Source of the DNA: Acidovorax sp. RAC01
Lineage (GTDB): Bacteria > Pseudomonadota > Gammaproteobacteria > Burkholderiales > Burkholderiaceae_C
Reading direction: 5' to 3'
Assembly (NCBI RefSeq): GCF_001714725.1
Contig: NZ_CP016447.1
Span: forward strand, 3,777,501 to 3,841,500
DNA: 64,000 bases
In this document: positions 8,522 to 16,267 of the stretch, one piece after another
How positions within the stretch are numbered: position 1 is the stretch's first letter
Layout: each line of letters begins with the position of its first letter
Program-made: the position numbers and the translations under genes
Notes under the pieces: model-generated
The model's input: only the letters and a program-made list of their open reading frames with translations
Databases searched by the model: none
What the model was told of the DNA's origin: nothing

Positions 8522-9421
8522 ATGGACTGGGACAACCTGCGCTACTTTCTGGAACTGGCCCGGGGCGGCACCTTGGCAGCCGCCGCGCGCAGGCTGGCGG
8601 TGGAGCACACCACCGTGTCGCGCCGCATCCAGGCGCTGGAAAAGCAGATGGGCGCGGCCCTGTTTGCGCGCGATGCGGGCGGGCACCGCCTGACCGAAGC
8701 GGGGCGCCAGCTGCTGCCTGCGGTGGAGGCGATGGAAACCGCCGTGCTGGGCGCCGAGCGCACGGCACCGGCATCGCACGAGGGGCCCTCAGGCCTGGTG
8801 CGCGTGGGCGCCACCGAGGGCTTTGGCACGCTGATCCTGGCGCCGCAGCTGGCGCAGCTCACGCGCCGGCACCCGCACCTGTCGGTGGACCTGCTGGCCC
8901 TGCCGCGCATGGTGAACCTGTCGCGTCGCGAGGCCGACATCGTGATATCTCTGGAGCGGCCCACGCGCGGCTCGGTCATCGTGAGCAAGCTGTCGGATTA
9001 CACGCTCTACCTGTACGGCCAGCGCGAATACCTGGCGCGCAAGCCGCTGGTGGCCACGCCCGAAGACCTGCGCCACCATGATTTCGTGAGCTACGTGGAC
9101 GACCTGCTGTTCACCAAGGAACTGCAGTTTCTCGATGCCCTGCACCGGCCCGAGCGCTTTGCGTTTCGCAGCACCAGCATCACCGCGCAGTACGAGGCCG
9201 TGCGCGCGGGCGCCGGGCTGGCGGTGCTGCCCGCATTTTTGGCCGACCGCGACCCGGTGCTGGCGCGCGTGCTGCCGCAGCAGGGGCGGTTTACGCGCAC
9301 CTTCTGGATGAGCATGCCGTCAGAAGCCAAGCACTTTGCGCGCATGCAGGTGACCTGGGCGTTCTTGCGCGAGGCGGTGGCGGCGCAGCACGGGCTGCTG
9401 CTGCCAGGTGCGGTGCGATAG
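8522..9421 (+). CDS. LysR-family transcriptional regulator
   Basis: A 299-residue LysR regulator: N-terminal winged helix (LRYFLELARGGTLAAAARRL, then TTVSRRIQALEKQMGAALF, residues 5-55), linker helix, and a two-lobed effector domain. ATG 8522 is preferred over ATG 8483 because AAGGAC lies just ahead and homologues begin MDWDNLRYF. Divergent from mmsA with two similar palindromes between them, so mmsA control is the natural inference. The effector is unknown; a valine-pathway intermediate is a guess. It ends 35 bp from the convergent kinase gene. Confidence 0.9.
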   Translation: MDWDNLRYFLELARGGTLAAAARRLAVEHTTVSRRIQALEKQMGAALFARDAGGHRLTEAGRQLLPAVEAMETAVLGAERTAPASHEGPSGLVRVGATEGFGTLILAPQLAQLTRRHPHLSVDLLALPRMVNLSRREADIVISLERPTRGSVIVSKLSDYTLYLYGQREYLARKPLVATPEDLRHHDFVSYVDDLLFTKELQFLDALHRPERFAFRSTSITAQYEAVRAGAGLAVLPAFLADRDPVLARVLPQQGRFTRTFWMSMPSEAKHFARMQVTWAFLREAVAAQHGLLLPGAVR

Positions 9422-9456
9422 GCGGGGGCTGCCTCGCTGGGCGGGGCCCGGCGGGT

Positions 9457-11136
9457 TCAGCCGGCCTTGGCCAGCGGCAGCTTCACCCAGAAGCAGCTGC
9501 CCCGGCCGGGCTCGCTGTGCACCCCCAGGCTGCCGCCCATGCCTTCGACCAGCCGCTTGCACAGCGCCAGGCCCAGCCCCGCGCCTTCAAACGCGCGTGT
9601 GGAAGCCCCATCGACCTGCTCGAACAGCGTGAAGATGCGCTCCTGGTCCGCCGGTGCAATGCCGATGCCCTGGTCGATCACTTTCAGCGTCCATACCTGC
9701 GTCGGGCCCGAGTCCTGCGACATCTCGGCGTGCAGCTGGATGTGGCCTGCGGGGCTGAACTTGACCGCGTTGTCGAGCAGGTTCACCAGCACCTGCTGGA
9801 TGCGCTCGGGGTCGCCCACCTGCAGTGCCGGGTCGGCATCCGCGCCGGTTGCCAGCGCCACGCTCAGGCCTTTCTCGCGGGCCAGGGGCTCGATCAGCGC
9901 CACGGCGCTGGCGGCCAGTTCGGGCATGGAGAAGGTCGAGAACTTGAAGGCTACCTGGCGCGACTCCAGCACGGCCAGGTCGATGAGGTCGTTGAGCAGG
10001 CGCATGAGGCCCCTGGCGGCGTCCATCACGCCTTGCAGCATGGGCTTGACCCGTTCGTCCCGCGTGCGGCTGTGCGCCAGTTCGGTGGTGCCCAGGATCA
10101 GCGTCATGGGTGTGCGCAGTTCGTGGCCGATGTTGGACAGAAAGACACTTTTGGTGCGCAGCGCTGCCTCGGCGGCTTCCTTGGCCACCGACAGGGCGGC
10201 GGTGCGCTCTTTCACACGCGCTTCCAGAAGGTTGCGCTCGGCCTGCAGGGCCTGCTCAAGCCCGCGTCGCTCGGTCACGTCGCGGCCAATGCTGTGGTAG
10301 CCCGCCCGCTGGCCCAGCGCATCGTGGTACACCCGGCCCGACATCTCAAACCAGCGCACACCACCGTTCTTGCAGCGCATGGGCAGCGTCACCAAGCTCT
10401 TTTGATTGCGTAGTGCTTCGTCAAGCGCTGCAATGCCCTCCGGCGCCAGCACCTCCGAGATCGGCCGTCCCATCACCTCGCCCGCCGCAAATCCGCGGGC
10501 CCGCTCATCGGCCGGGCTGACGTATGCCACGGTCATATCGGGGTTGATGCGCCAGATCACCTCTTCCGCGTTGTGCGTCAGCAGCGTGAACATCTGCTCG
10601 CGGTCGGACAGTCGGCGATAAAGCTGGTAACCATGGCCCACCAGCAGGTAAAAGCCCGCACTGCTGAGCGTCACCGCCAGGCAGAACACGATGACTGCGT
10701 GGCTTGAATACGGGATGGGCTGGGTGTGGTTGCTCAACACCACCACCGCAAGCGAGGCTGCCGTGTAGATCACGCCGGCTGTGCGCCCGAGCAGCAGATA
10801 AGCCGTACCCACACCCACCGTGTACCAGATGATGCGCAGCTCGTGCCCCAGGGGCTGCCACAGGGCGTACGTGCACAGGATCAGGGCGTTGACCATCTGG
10901 AAGATGGCAATGGGCACGTAGCTGCCAGGGAACCGGCGCAGGGCCCACCACAACGCAGTCATCAAGGCGTTGCCGCCCAGCAGCGTTGCGTTCCACGATG
11001 GCGGTGTGGGAATCAGCCCGACGAGCCCCGCGATAAAAAGAATGAATCCAATCCCCACGGTGCACAGCAAGAACCCGCTCATCAGGCGAATCTGGAATTG
11101 GCGCAGGTCGCTGAAAGGCTCCAGGGAAGGTTTCAT
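9457..11136 (-). CDS. membrane PAS sensor histidine kinase
   Basis: Sensor kinase without a receiver domain. About the first 180 residues hold five or six hydrophobic helices (for example GFLLCTVGIGFILFIAGLVG and AVIVFCLAVTLSSAGFYLLV), a membrane-embedded sensor. Then come a PAS/PAC unit (about 190-300), a coiled coil, the HisKA H-box NIGHELRTPM, and HATPase_c with VNLLDNAVKF, DQGIGIA and GAGLGLAL. All phosphotransfer and ATP motifs look intact. ATG 11136 is chosen; a TTG five codons upstream is possible, and neither has a good ribosome binding site. No response regulator gene is adjacent, so the partner is unknown. Divergence from lysR is excluded: the two genes converge. Confidence 0.88.
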   Translation of the reverse strand: MKPSLEPFSDLRQFQIRLMSGFLLCTVGIGFILFIAGLVGLIPTPPSWNATLLGGNALMTALWWALRRFPGSYVPIAIFQMVNALILCTYALWQPLGHELRIIWYTVGVGTAYLLLGRTAGVIYTAASLAVVVLSNHTQPIPYSSHAVIVFCLAVTLSSAGFYLLVGHGYQLYRRLSDREQMFTLLTHNAEEVIWRINPDMTVAYVSPADERARGFAAGEVMGRPISEVLAPEGIAALDEALRNQKSLVTLPMRCKNGGVRWFEMSGRVYHDALGQRAGYHSIGRDVTERRGLEQALQAERNLLEARVKERTAALSVAKEAAEAALRTKSVFLSNIGHELRTPMTLILGTTELAHSRTRDERVKPMLQGVMDAARGLMRLLNDLIDLAVLESRQVAFKFSTFSMPELAASAVALIEPLAREKGLSVALATGADADPALQVGDPERIQQVLVNLLDNAVKFSPAGHIQLHAEMSQDSGPTQVWTLKVIDQGIGIAPADQERIFTLFEQVDGASTRAFEGAGLGLALCKRLVEGMGGSLGVHSEPGRGSCFWVKLPLAKAG

Positions 11137-11306
11137 ATGGCGCAAATTCAATCGTTTTTGCTGATTTAATTGTCAATAGTAGTGACTTTTCTCCTGATTT
11201 ACTACCGAAATAGAACTAAATATGAAAAAGTTGGCACCAAGGGGGATTGACAAAGCGAGTGCAGAGACGGGGTCGTTGACGCGAACGTGATGCCCTGTGC
11301 CCAAAG

Positions 11307-11332
11307 AAAAAGGTCCTCGAAAGGACCTTTTT
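11307..11332. terminator. rho-independent terminator
   Basis: Perfect 10-bp stem AAAAAGGTCC / GGACCTTTTT with loop TCGAAA; an A-run on one side and a T-run on the other make it usable on both strands. It lies 60 bp downstream of the DUF3309 gene on the minus strand. Confidence 0.85.
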
Positions 11333-11391
11333 CAGTGCGACGGGAGGCCGGTCAGCGGCGCCGCCAGCGCATGGCTGGCGTCGGCTGGGCC

Positions 11392-11550
11392 CTATATCCT
11401 GCCCATGAGCAGCAGCACCACCAGGATGAGCACGACCAGGCCGATCCCGCCACTGGGCCCGTAGCCCCACGACCGGCTGTGGCCCCAGGTAGGCAGTGCG
11501 CCGATCAGGATGAGGATCAGTACGATCAGGAGAATCAGCGAGAGCGACAT
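11392..11550 (-). CDS. DUF3309 small membrane protein
   Basis: A 52-residue, very hydrophobic protein with two membrane segments: LSLILLIVLILILIGALP, then a Gly/Ser/Trp-rich turn (WGHSRSWGYGPSGG), then IGLVVLILVVLLLMGRI. This matches the DUF3309 family of short proteobacterial membrane proteins with no known function. ATG 11550 is supported by AAGGAA eight bases upstream. It has its own terminator, so it is a short stand-alone transcript. The high membrane fraction and small size recall stress-induced membrane peptides, but nothing here proves that. Confidence 0.8.
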   Translation of the reverse strand: MSLSLILLIVLILILIGALPTWGHSRSWGYGPSGGIGLVVLILVVLLLMGRI

Positions 11551-11716
11551 GGCATGTTCCTTGTTGTGTTGCGGTGTTTGCATTGTTCGGGCGGCCATGC
11601 CATGCCCCAGCAGGCCGCCCGCCCGCGCCGCGGTCGGCTGATTCCGACAGCCGGCGTGGGATACCGTGCGTCCCCAAGCCATGACCCAAGCCCTGGGCCA
11701 GCCGGGATTTGCTATG

Positions 11717-11758
11717 ATTTAAATAGCTAAAAAACCAATATAGACGTGCCCTGAAGGC
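11717..11758 (+). repeat. AT-rich N16-spaced repeat, copy 3
   Basis: ATAGCTAA at 11723-11730, 16 nt, TGCCCTGAAGGC at 11747-11758, with the usual T/A-rich lead (GATTTAA). It lies between the DUF3309 gene and the 67-residue ORF. Confidence 0.65.
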
Positions 11759-11823
11759 CTTAAAAGCCTGAGAGGCCTCAATGTTTGCCGCGACCGTCCC
11801 GGGCGCGCCGCGCCGTGGCGTGC

Positions 11824-12027
11824 CTATCGGTTGGGCTGGGGCACGGCGGCGTAGTTCATCGCAATGGTTTGCACCACCGCGCCGATCAGCGCGCCATCGC
11901 CTGCGCTCTGTGGGGCTACCGTTTTCACAATCTGGATGGCGTACTCCAGCTGCTCGCGGGTCAGGGCTGCTGCCATCGCATTGCCCCGTTTTTCACTGGG
12001 CGACGTGTCGCGGATCAGCAGGCTCAT
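11824..12027 (-). CDS. small hypothetical protein (67 aa)
   Basis: Unrecognised. ATG 12027 has a good AAGGAAA nine bases upstream. The peptide is soluble: a Ser/Lys/Arg-rich start, then an amphipathic helix-like centre (AAALTREQLEYAIQIVKTVA) and a Gly/Ala-rich stretch (APQSAGDGALIGAVVQTIAM). The downstream side holds no clear terminator. It reads in the same direction as the zeta/ParD-like pair, 98 bp after the zeta stop, so it could be co-transcribed with it. The gene call rests on the ribosome binding site and ordinary codon use only. Confidence 0.5.
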   Translation of the reverse strand: MSLLIRDTSPSEKRGNAMAAALTREQLEYAIQIVKTVAPQSAGDGALIGAVVQTIAMNYAAVPQPNR

Positions 12028-12125
12028 ATGGGTTTCCTTGGGTTGAAAGGGGTGGCCCAGTATGGGGCCGGCAGGGCGCGGGTGGCGGCTGGGGGGCAGA
12101 TTTCGGCAGTGCGCGTGCACTGCGT

Positions 12126-12779
12126 CTACCCGGCCAGCATGCGCGCAGCCCAGTCTGGCGGCGGGTCTTGTAGCAGCGTGGTGCCCGCCGGTGTGCGCAC
12201 GGCGACCAGCTGCGGGCCACCGCGGTCGATGTCCTGGCCGTCGTACAGGTAGGAAACGTCGGCAATGCGCACTGCCTGGGCCAGGTTCTGCAGCGTGCGC
12301 GGGTAGCGCGCCAGGATGCGTTCGGCCGGTACGGGGTGGCCGCCCTCGCGCACGCGCTGGGCCACACGGGCGGGCAGGCGGGTGGGGTCATCCAGCGCGA
12401 CGATGTGCAGCGCCACGGTGTAGCCCAGGCGCTGCGCGTCTTCGATCAGGCCCAGCTTGGAGGGGTGCGAAAACACGGTTTCGCTGGCAAACGGGGTGCG
12501 GCTGGCCAGCAGCTCGGCCCGGCGGGCGTCGGCCCATTGCCGGGCGGCTTCGGACCGGGCCTGGCGGTCGGCGATGTGCTGCAGGTGGCTGGCCTCGTGG
12601 AGGTCGGCATTCACAAATTCGAGCGGCGGGCCCAGGATGCCTTCGCGCACCAGGGCGCGGTACAGCGTGGATTTGCCGGCACCGTTGGGGCCCGCCAGCA
12701 GGTGAAACCACAGGGGTGCGGCCTGGGGCGGCGCGGAGCCGTCGGGCGGCCCGGCCAGGCCGGCCTTGCGTGGCGCCAT
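12126..12779 (-). CDS. zeta-toxin-family P-loop kinase
   Basis: A 217-residue P-loop protein of the zeta-toxin type (relatives phosphorylate UDP-N-acetylglucosamine and block wall synthesis). Visible: Walker A GPNGAGKST (about residue 32), the substrate Asp in FVNADLHEAS, the FASETVFSHPSK segment, and an Arg-containing lid RILARYPRTLQNLAQA. These match the catalytic layout, so an active kinase is plausible. The start lies 1 bp after the stop of the ParD-like gene (TGA-G-ATG), indicating translational coupling. Toxicity and substrate are inferences; some chromosomal zeta-like kinases are not toxic. Confidence 0.8.
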   Translation of the reverse strand: MAPRKAGLAGPPDGSAPPQAAPLWFHLLAGPNGAGKSTLYRALVREGILGPPLEFVNADLHEASHLQHIADRQARSEAARQWADARRAELLASRTPFASETVFSHPSKLGLIEDAQRLGYTVALHIVALDDPTRLPARVAQRVREGGHPVPAERILARYPRTLQNLAQAVRIADVSYLYDGQDIDRGGPQLVAVRTPAGTTLLQDPPPDWAARMLAG

Positions 12780-12780
12780 C

Positions 12781-13113
12781 TCAGGCGCTGGCTTTGGCCT
12801 GGTTTTCCAGCACCACGCCGCGCACGCGCTGGGCCAGGGTGCCGCGGGCCTGGGCGGTCAGCAGACGGGCGGTCAGGGCATCGACCGAGGTGGGCGCGGT
12901 GGCCTGCTGGCGCTGGGCCGCGGCGGTTTCGTACTGCTCGATGGCCAGGCGCGCCTCGGGCACGCTCAGGCCGGTGTGCTCGACGATCTGGCCCAGCGTG
13001 GCCCAGTACTCGATCTGGCTGGCGACCGAGCGGCGCATGGGCTGCGCCGCCTGGCGCGCCTGTTCGACCAGGGCGCTGGGGAGTTTGACGGAGGCGAAAG
13101 CAGTGGTGGCCAT
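12781..13113 (-). CDS. ParD-like antitoxin
   Basis: A 110-residue protein whose N-terminus looks like a ribbon-helix-helix antitoxin (FASVKLPSALVEQARQAA, then RRSVASQIEYWATLGQIVEH), as in the ParD-like antitoxin family. The C-terminal half is Ala/Gln-rich and probably disordered until it meets its partner. ATG 13113 follows AGGAG; a perfect hairpin lies directly before that site. It overlaps the control region of, and is coupled to, the zeta-like gene. RHH antitoxins usually repress their own operon, and the palindrome at 13125-13147 is the obvious candidate site. Confidence 0.8.
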   Translation of the reverse strand: MATTAFASVKLPSALVEQARQAAQPMRRSVASQIEYWATLGQIVEHTGLSVPEARLAIEQYETAAAQRQQATAPTSVDALTARLLTAQARGTLAQRVRGVVLENQAKASA

Positions 13114-13124
13114 GGGGTTCTCCT

Positions 13125-13147
13125 GATTGGCGCATTTTGCGCCAATC
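13125..13147 (-). promoter_or_regulatory. perfect inverted repeat before antitoxin gene
   Basis: Arms GATTGGCGCA and TGCGCCAATC, 10 bp each with a 3-nt centre. It ends 12 bases before the antitoxin ATG and abuts the AGGAG on the 5' side. It could be the RHH operator or an RNA hairpin beside the ribosome binding site. Confidence 0.65.
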
Positions 13148-13207
13148 GGGGTGGTATTGCCAGTGTGGGGGCGCGTGCCATGCGGACTGCTGTGGCTGGT
13201 TTCATCA

Positions 13208-13249
13208 AAATACATAGCAGTACAGGCAATAAAGGCAAGCCCTAAAGCC
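13208..13249 (+). repeat. AT-rich N16-spaced repeat, copy 4
   Basis: ATAGCAGT at 13214-13221, 16 nt, AGCCCTAAAGCC at 13238-13249 (9 of 12 to copy 1). Lies upstream of the ParD-like gene. The best promoter-like boxes for that gene (TTGCCT and TATGTA, 16-nt spacer, minus strand 13238-13211) fall inside this copy, so the repeat may supply the promoter. Confidence 0.65.
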
Positions 13250-13301
13250 CAATTGGGCCTGAAAACCTGCCCGGTGCCCGCCGGGGCTTGCCTGGCGCCG
13301 C

Positions 13302-13604
13302 TCAGCCTGCAGACGCTGGCGCGGGTGCTTGGGCGTGGCGGGGTGTGAGGCAGTAGTCCGGGTGCTGGCCGGTGAGCAGCAGGAACAGCGCAAACGCCGG
13401 CCCCTGCATGTTGCGCTCGTCGCTGCTGCTTTCCAGCGCCTGCCAGGTACGCGATTGAACCCCACCACGGCTGCCGGTCTGCAGCGGGTAGCCCATCAGC
13501 TCGGCCGCCTGGGCCTGGCTCAGGCCGGCGGCCACGCGGGCCGCCTTGAGCTGTTCGCCGGTGGGGATGGGCAGGTCAAGCTGGATGGCGGGGGCAGGGA
13601 TCAT
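13302..13604 (-). CDS. XRE-family helix-turn-helix protein
   Basis: A 100-residue protein with one helix-turn-helix domain: LKAARVAAGLSQAQAAELMG (about residues 18-38), then the recognition part RGGVQSRTWQALE, and a C-terminal helix AFALFLLLTGQHPDYCL. Proteins of this size and shape are common regulators in accessory regions. The start is ATG 13604 with GGAG upstream. It lies between the ParD-like pair and the ABC exporter, reading the same way, but with an AT-rich repeat between it and the pair. Its target is not known. Confidence 0.75.
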   Translation of the reverse strand: MIPAPAIQLDLPIPTGEQLKAARVAAGLSQAQAAELMGYPLQTGSRGGVQSRTWQALESSSDERNMQGPAFALFLLLTGQHPDYCLTPRHAQAPAPASAG

Positions 13605-13689
13605 GGCAGTGGGGCTCCGGAAAGTGGTGCGAATCGCCAGCCGGGGCGGCACAGGCGCGGCCGGCCGGGGCTGCCCCGGATTGTGCCGC

Positions 13690-15531
13690 TCAGTCGTCGT
13701 CGCTCTCGCCCAGAAAGCCTCCGCTCTGGTGCCCCCACAGCCGCGCGTACACGCCGCCCTGGCCCAGCAGCTGGGCGTGGGTGCCTTCTTCGATGATGCG
13801 GCCCTGGTCCATCACGATCAGGCGGTCCATGGCGGCGATGGTGGACAGGCGGTGGGCGATGGCGATCACCGTCTTGCCCTGCATCAGGCCATCCAGGCTC
13901 TGCTGAATGGCGGCTTCCACCTCGGAGTCGAGCGCGCTGGTGGCTTCATCGAGCAGCAGGATGGGCGCGTCTTTCAGCATCACGCGGGCTATGGCCACCC
14001 GCTGGCGCTGCCCGCCCGAGAGCTTGACGCCGCGCTCGCCCACATGGGCGTCGTAGCCGGTGCGGCCCTGCAGGTCGGTCAGCGTGGCGATGAAGCTGGC
14101 CGCCTCGGCGCGTTCGGCGGCCTGGTGCAGGTCGGCCTCGCTGGCATCGGGGCGGCCATACAGGATGTTGTCGCGCATCGAGCGGTGCAGCAATGACGTG
14201 TCTTGCGTGACCATGCCGATGGCGCGGCGCAGGCTGTCTTGCGAGACCTGGGCGATGTCCTGCCCGTCAATCAGGATGCGGCCCGCGCGCACGTCGTGAA
14301 AGCGCAGCAGCAGGTTGACCAGCGTGGACTTGCCGGCGCCCGAGCGGCCAATCAGCCCGATTTTTTCGCCCGGGCGGATGGTGAGGTTGAGCCGGTCGAT
14401 CACCGGGGCGCCATCGCCGTAGGCAAAGGTCATGTCCTCAAACCGCACCTCGCCGCGGGTTACCGCCAGCGGCTGGGCGCCCGGCGCATCCACCACCGTG
14501 CGCGGGCGGGTCAGGGTGTTGATGCCGTCCTGGATGGTGCCCACGCTCTCGAACAGCGTGGCCATCTCCCACATCACCCAGTGGGCGTGGCCCGACACCC
14601 GCAGCGTCATGGCGATCACGGCCGCCACCGCGCCCGCACCCACCTCGCCCAGCGACCACAGCCACAGCGCAGTGCCGCAGGCGCCCAGAATCATGGCCAC
14701 CACCAGGGCCTGGTTGACGATCTCGAACAGGCTCACCAGCCGCATCTGCGCATAGCCCGTGAGCTTGAAGGCGTCCATGGCCGCCCGGGCAAATTCCGAC
14801 TCGCGCCGGGTGTGCGAGAACAGCTTCACGGTGGCGATGTTGGTGTAGGCATCGGTGATGCGCCCGGTCATGACCGAGCGCGCATCGGCCTGTGCCTTGC
14901 CCACCTGCCCGAGGCGCGGCACAAAGTACCAGCACGCCAGGCCGTAGGCCACCATCCACGCAGCAAACGGCACCAGCAGGCGCGCGTCAAACCCGGCCAG
15001 CAGCACCAGGATGGTCACCAGGTACACACCCATGCCGATCACCACGTCGGTGGTCGTGAAGATCATGTCGCGCACGGCCAGCGCGGTCTGCATGATCTTG
15101 GTGGTGATGCGGCCGGCAAACTCGTCGGCATAGAACGCCATGCTCTGGCCCAGCATCAGCCGGTGAAAGTTCCAGCGCAGGCGCAGCGGCAGGTTGATGG
15201 CCAGCACCTGGTGCTTCACGCTGGTCTGCAGGGCCACCAGCGCCACGCTGGCCAGCAGCATGGCGGCGATCAGCGCCAGGGTGCCGCGGCGCTCGGCCCA
15301 CAACTGGGCCGGGGCCACTTCGCCCAGCCAGTTGACCAGGTGGCCCAGCACGGCAAACAGGGCGGCTTCATAGATGGCGATGGCGGCCGACAGCACGGCC
15401 ATCAGCACCACGGGGCGGCGCACGCCGCGTGTGCAGGCCCATACAAAGGCCATGAAGCCCTGGGGTGGCAGGGCGGGTTCGCCAGGAGGGTAGGGGGTGA
15501 CGCGGGATTCGAAAAAACGGAACAAAGGCAA
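13690..15531 (-). CDS. ABC exporter, fused membrane and ATPase domains
   Basis: A 613-residue half-transporter of the lipid/multidrug exporter type. Residues about 30-330 hold six membrane helices; the ATPase follows with Walker A IGRSGAGKST, Q-loop TQDTSLL, signature LSGGQRQRV, Walker B ILLLDEATSALD and the H-loop AHRLST. It probably works as a homodimer, since no partner half is adjacent. TTG 15531 is chosen as start because AGGAG lies seven bases before it; homologues begin MPLFRFFE-like. An ATG at 15606 has no ribosome binding site. The ribosome binding site sits in the centre of a perfect inverted repeat. Substrate unknown. Confidence 0.87.
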   Translation of the reverse strand: MPLFRFFESRVTPYPPGEPALPPQGFMAFVWACTRGVRRPVVLMAVLSAAIAIYEAALFAVLGHLVNWLGEVAPAQLWAERRGTLALIAAMLLASVALVALQTSVKHQVLAINLPLRLRWNFHRLMLGQSMAFYADEFAGRITTKIMQTALAVRDMIFTTTDVVIGMGVYLVTILVLLAGFDARLLVPFAAWMVAYGLACWYFVPRLGQVGKAQADARSVMTGRITDAYTNIATVKLFSHTRRESEFARAAMDAFKLTGYAQMRLVSLFEIVNQALVVAMILGACGTALWLWSLGEVGAGAVAAVIAMTLRVSGHAHWVMWEMATLFESVGTIQDGINTLTRPRTVVDAPGAQPLAVTRGEVRFEDMTFAYGDGAPVIDRLNLTIRPGEKIGLIGRSGAGKSTLVNLLLRFHDVRAGRILIDGQDIAQVSQDSLRRAIGMVTQDTSLLHRSMRDNILYGRPDASEADLHQAAERAEAASFIATLTDLQGRTGYDAHVGERGVKLSGGQRQRVAIARVMLKDAPILLLDEATSALDSEVEAAIQQSLDGLMQGKTVIAIAHRLSTIAAMDRLIVMDQGRIIEEGTHAQLLGQGGVYARLWGHQSGGFLGESDDD

Positions 15532-15548
15532 ATTCAGGCTCCTGAATT
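15531..15548 (-). promoter_or_regulatory. inverted repeat enclosing the ABC exporter ribosome binding site
   Basis: On the minus strand: AATTCAGG, AG, CCTGAATT. The arms are perfect 8-mers, and the Shine-Dalgarno AGGAG lies across the centre. The repeat runs up to the TTG start codon. As RNA it can form seven base pairs with a 4-nt loop, hiding the ribosome site; as DNA it looks like a dimer operator. Confidence 0.5.
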
Positions 15549-15629
15549 CCCGATCGTAAACACGTTCTTGGGCCGGGCGGCGCGCCCGTGTATTCCCGCG
15601 CTGCAATGGCCCCCGTCAGGGGGCCGTGT

Positions 15630-16097
15630 TCACATCAGCAGCGTGATGGCCACGATGGCCACGCCCAGGGCCAGGTTCACGCCCACCCAGGTGCGGATGC
15701 TGGCCAGCGCCTGCCCGCCCGTGGCCCAGTCCGATGCAGCCACGGCGCGCGTCAGGCGCTTGAACAGGGCAAAACGGATATGCCCGAAGATCGCCATCAT
15801 CACGATGCCCAGGGCGGCCATCAGGGTCCAGTCCAGCGGCATCGCAAAGCTGCCCCCCGACTGCACGGCCTGCTTGGCCACACGGCCGATCATCCACAGC
15901 CCGGTGACCAGCACCAGCCCGATGGCGACGGCAACGCCCGCAAAGAATCGGCGCAGCACATCCTGCATGAGCCGCAGGCGCTCGGGCGGAGGCAGCTGCA
16001 GCGCCGCGGGCCTGAGGAAGAAATGGGCAAACACCATTCCGCCGATCCACACGATGATCGAGAGGACGTGGGTGAGCTTGAGCAGGTTGTAGAGCAT
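15630..16097 (-). CDS. CopD-like four-helix membrane protein
   Basis: A 155-residue integral membrane protein with four predicted helices (LLKLTHVLSIIVWIGGMVFAH, AVAIGLVLVTGLWMIG, MAALGIVMMAIFGHIRF and GVNLALGVAIVAITLLM). The first helix carries His and a WIGGM pattern and the third another His, as in CopD/YgjV-type putative copper transport domain proteins. Copper handling is a family label, not shown here. It follows the ABC exporter's upstream region on the same strand but has no close operon partner. Confidence 0.7.
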   Translation of the reverse strand: MLYNLLKLTHVLSIIVWIGGMVFAHFFLRPAALQLPPPERLRLMQDVLRRFFAGVAVAIGLVLVTGLWMIGRVAKQAVQSGGSFAMPLDWTLMAALGIVMMAIFGHIRFALFKRLTRAVAASDWATGGQALASIRTWVGVNLALGVAIVAITLLM

Positions 16098-16267
16098 GGG
16101 CGGTGGGCCTGGGCGGCTGGGTAGAGATGAGGGGGGTTGGCGCCACGCGTTGGTTCGTGGGCCGGCGCGATTGTGCAGCGCTCTCGCAGGCCGCGCATTA
16201 GCCCTTGGGCCGGGGCGGATTCGCTGGGGCGCGGCCCAGCAGCATGCTGCGGCGCGCCGACCCGCGT

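Noticed and set aside
14203..16092. 629-codon plus-strand frame opposite the ABC exporter
   Set aside because: Shadow frame of low-complexity His/Gln composition with no domain.
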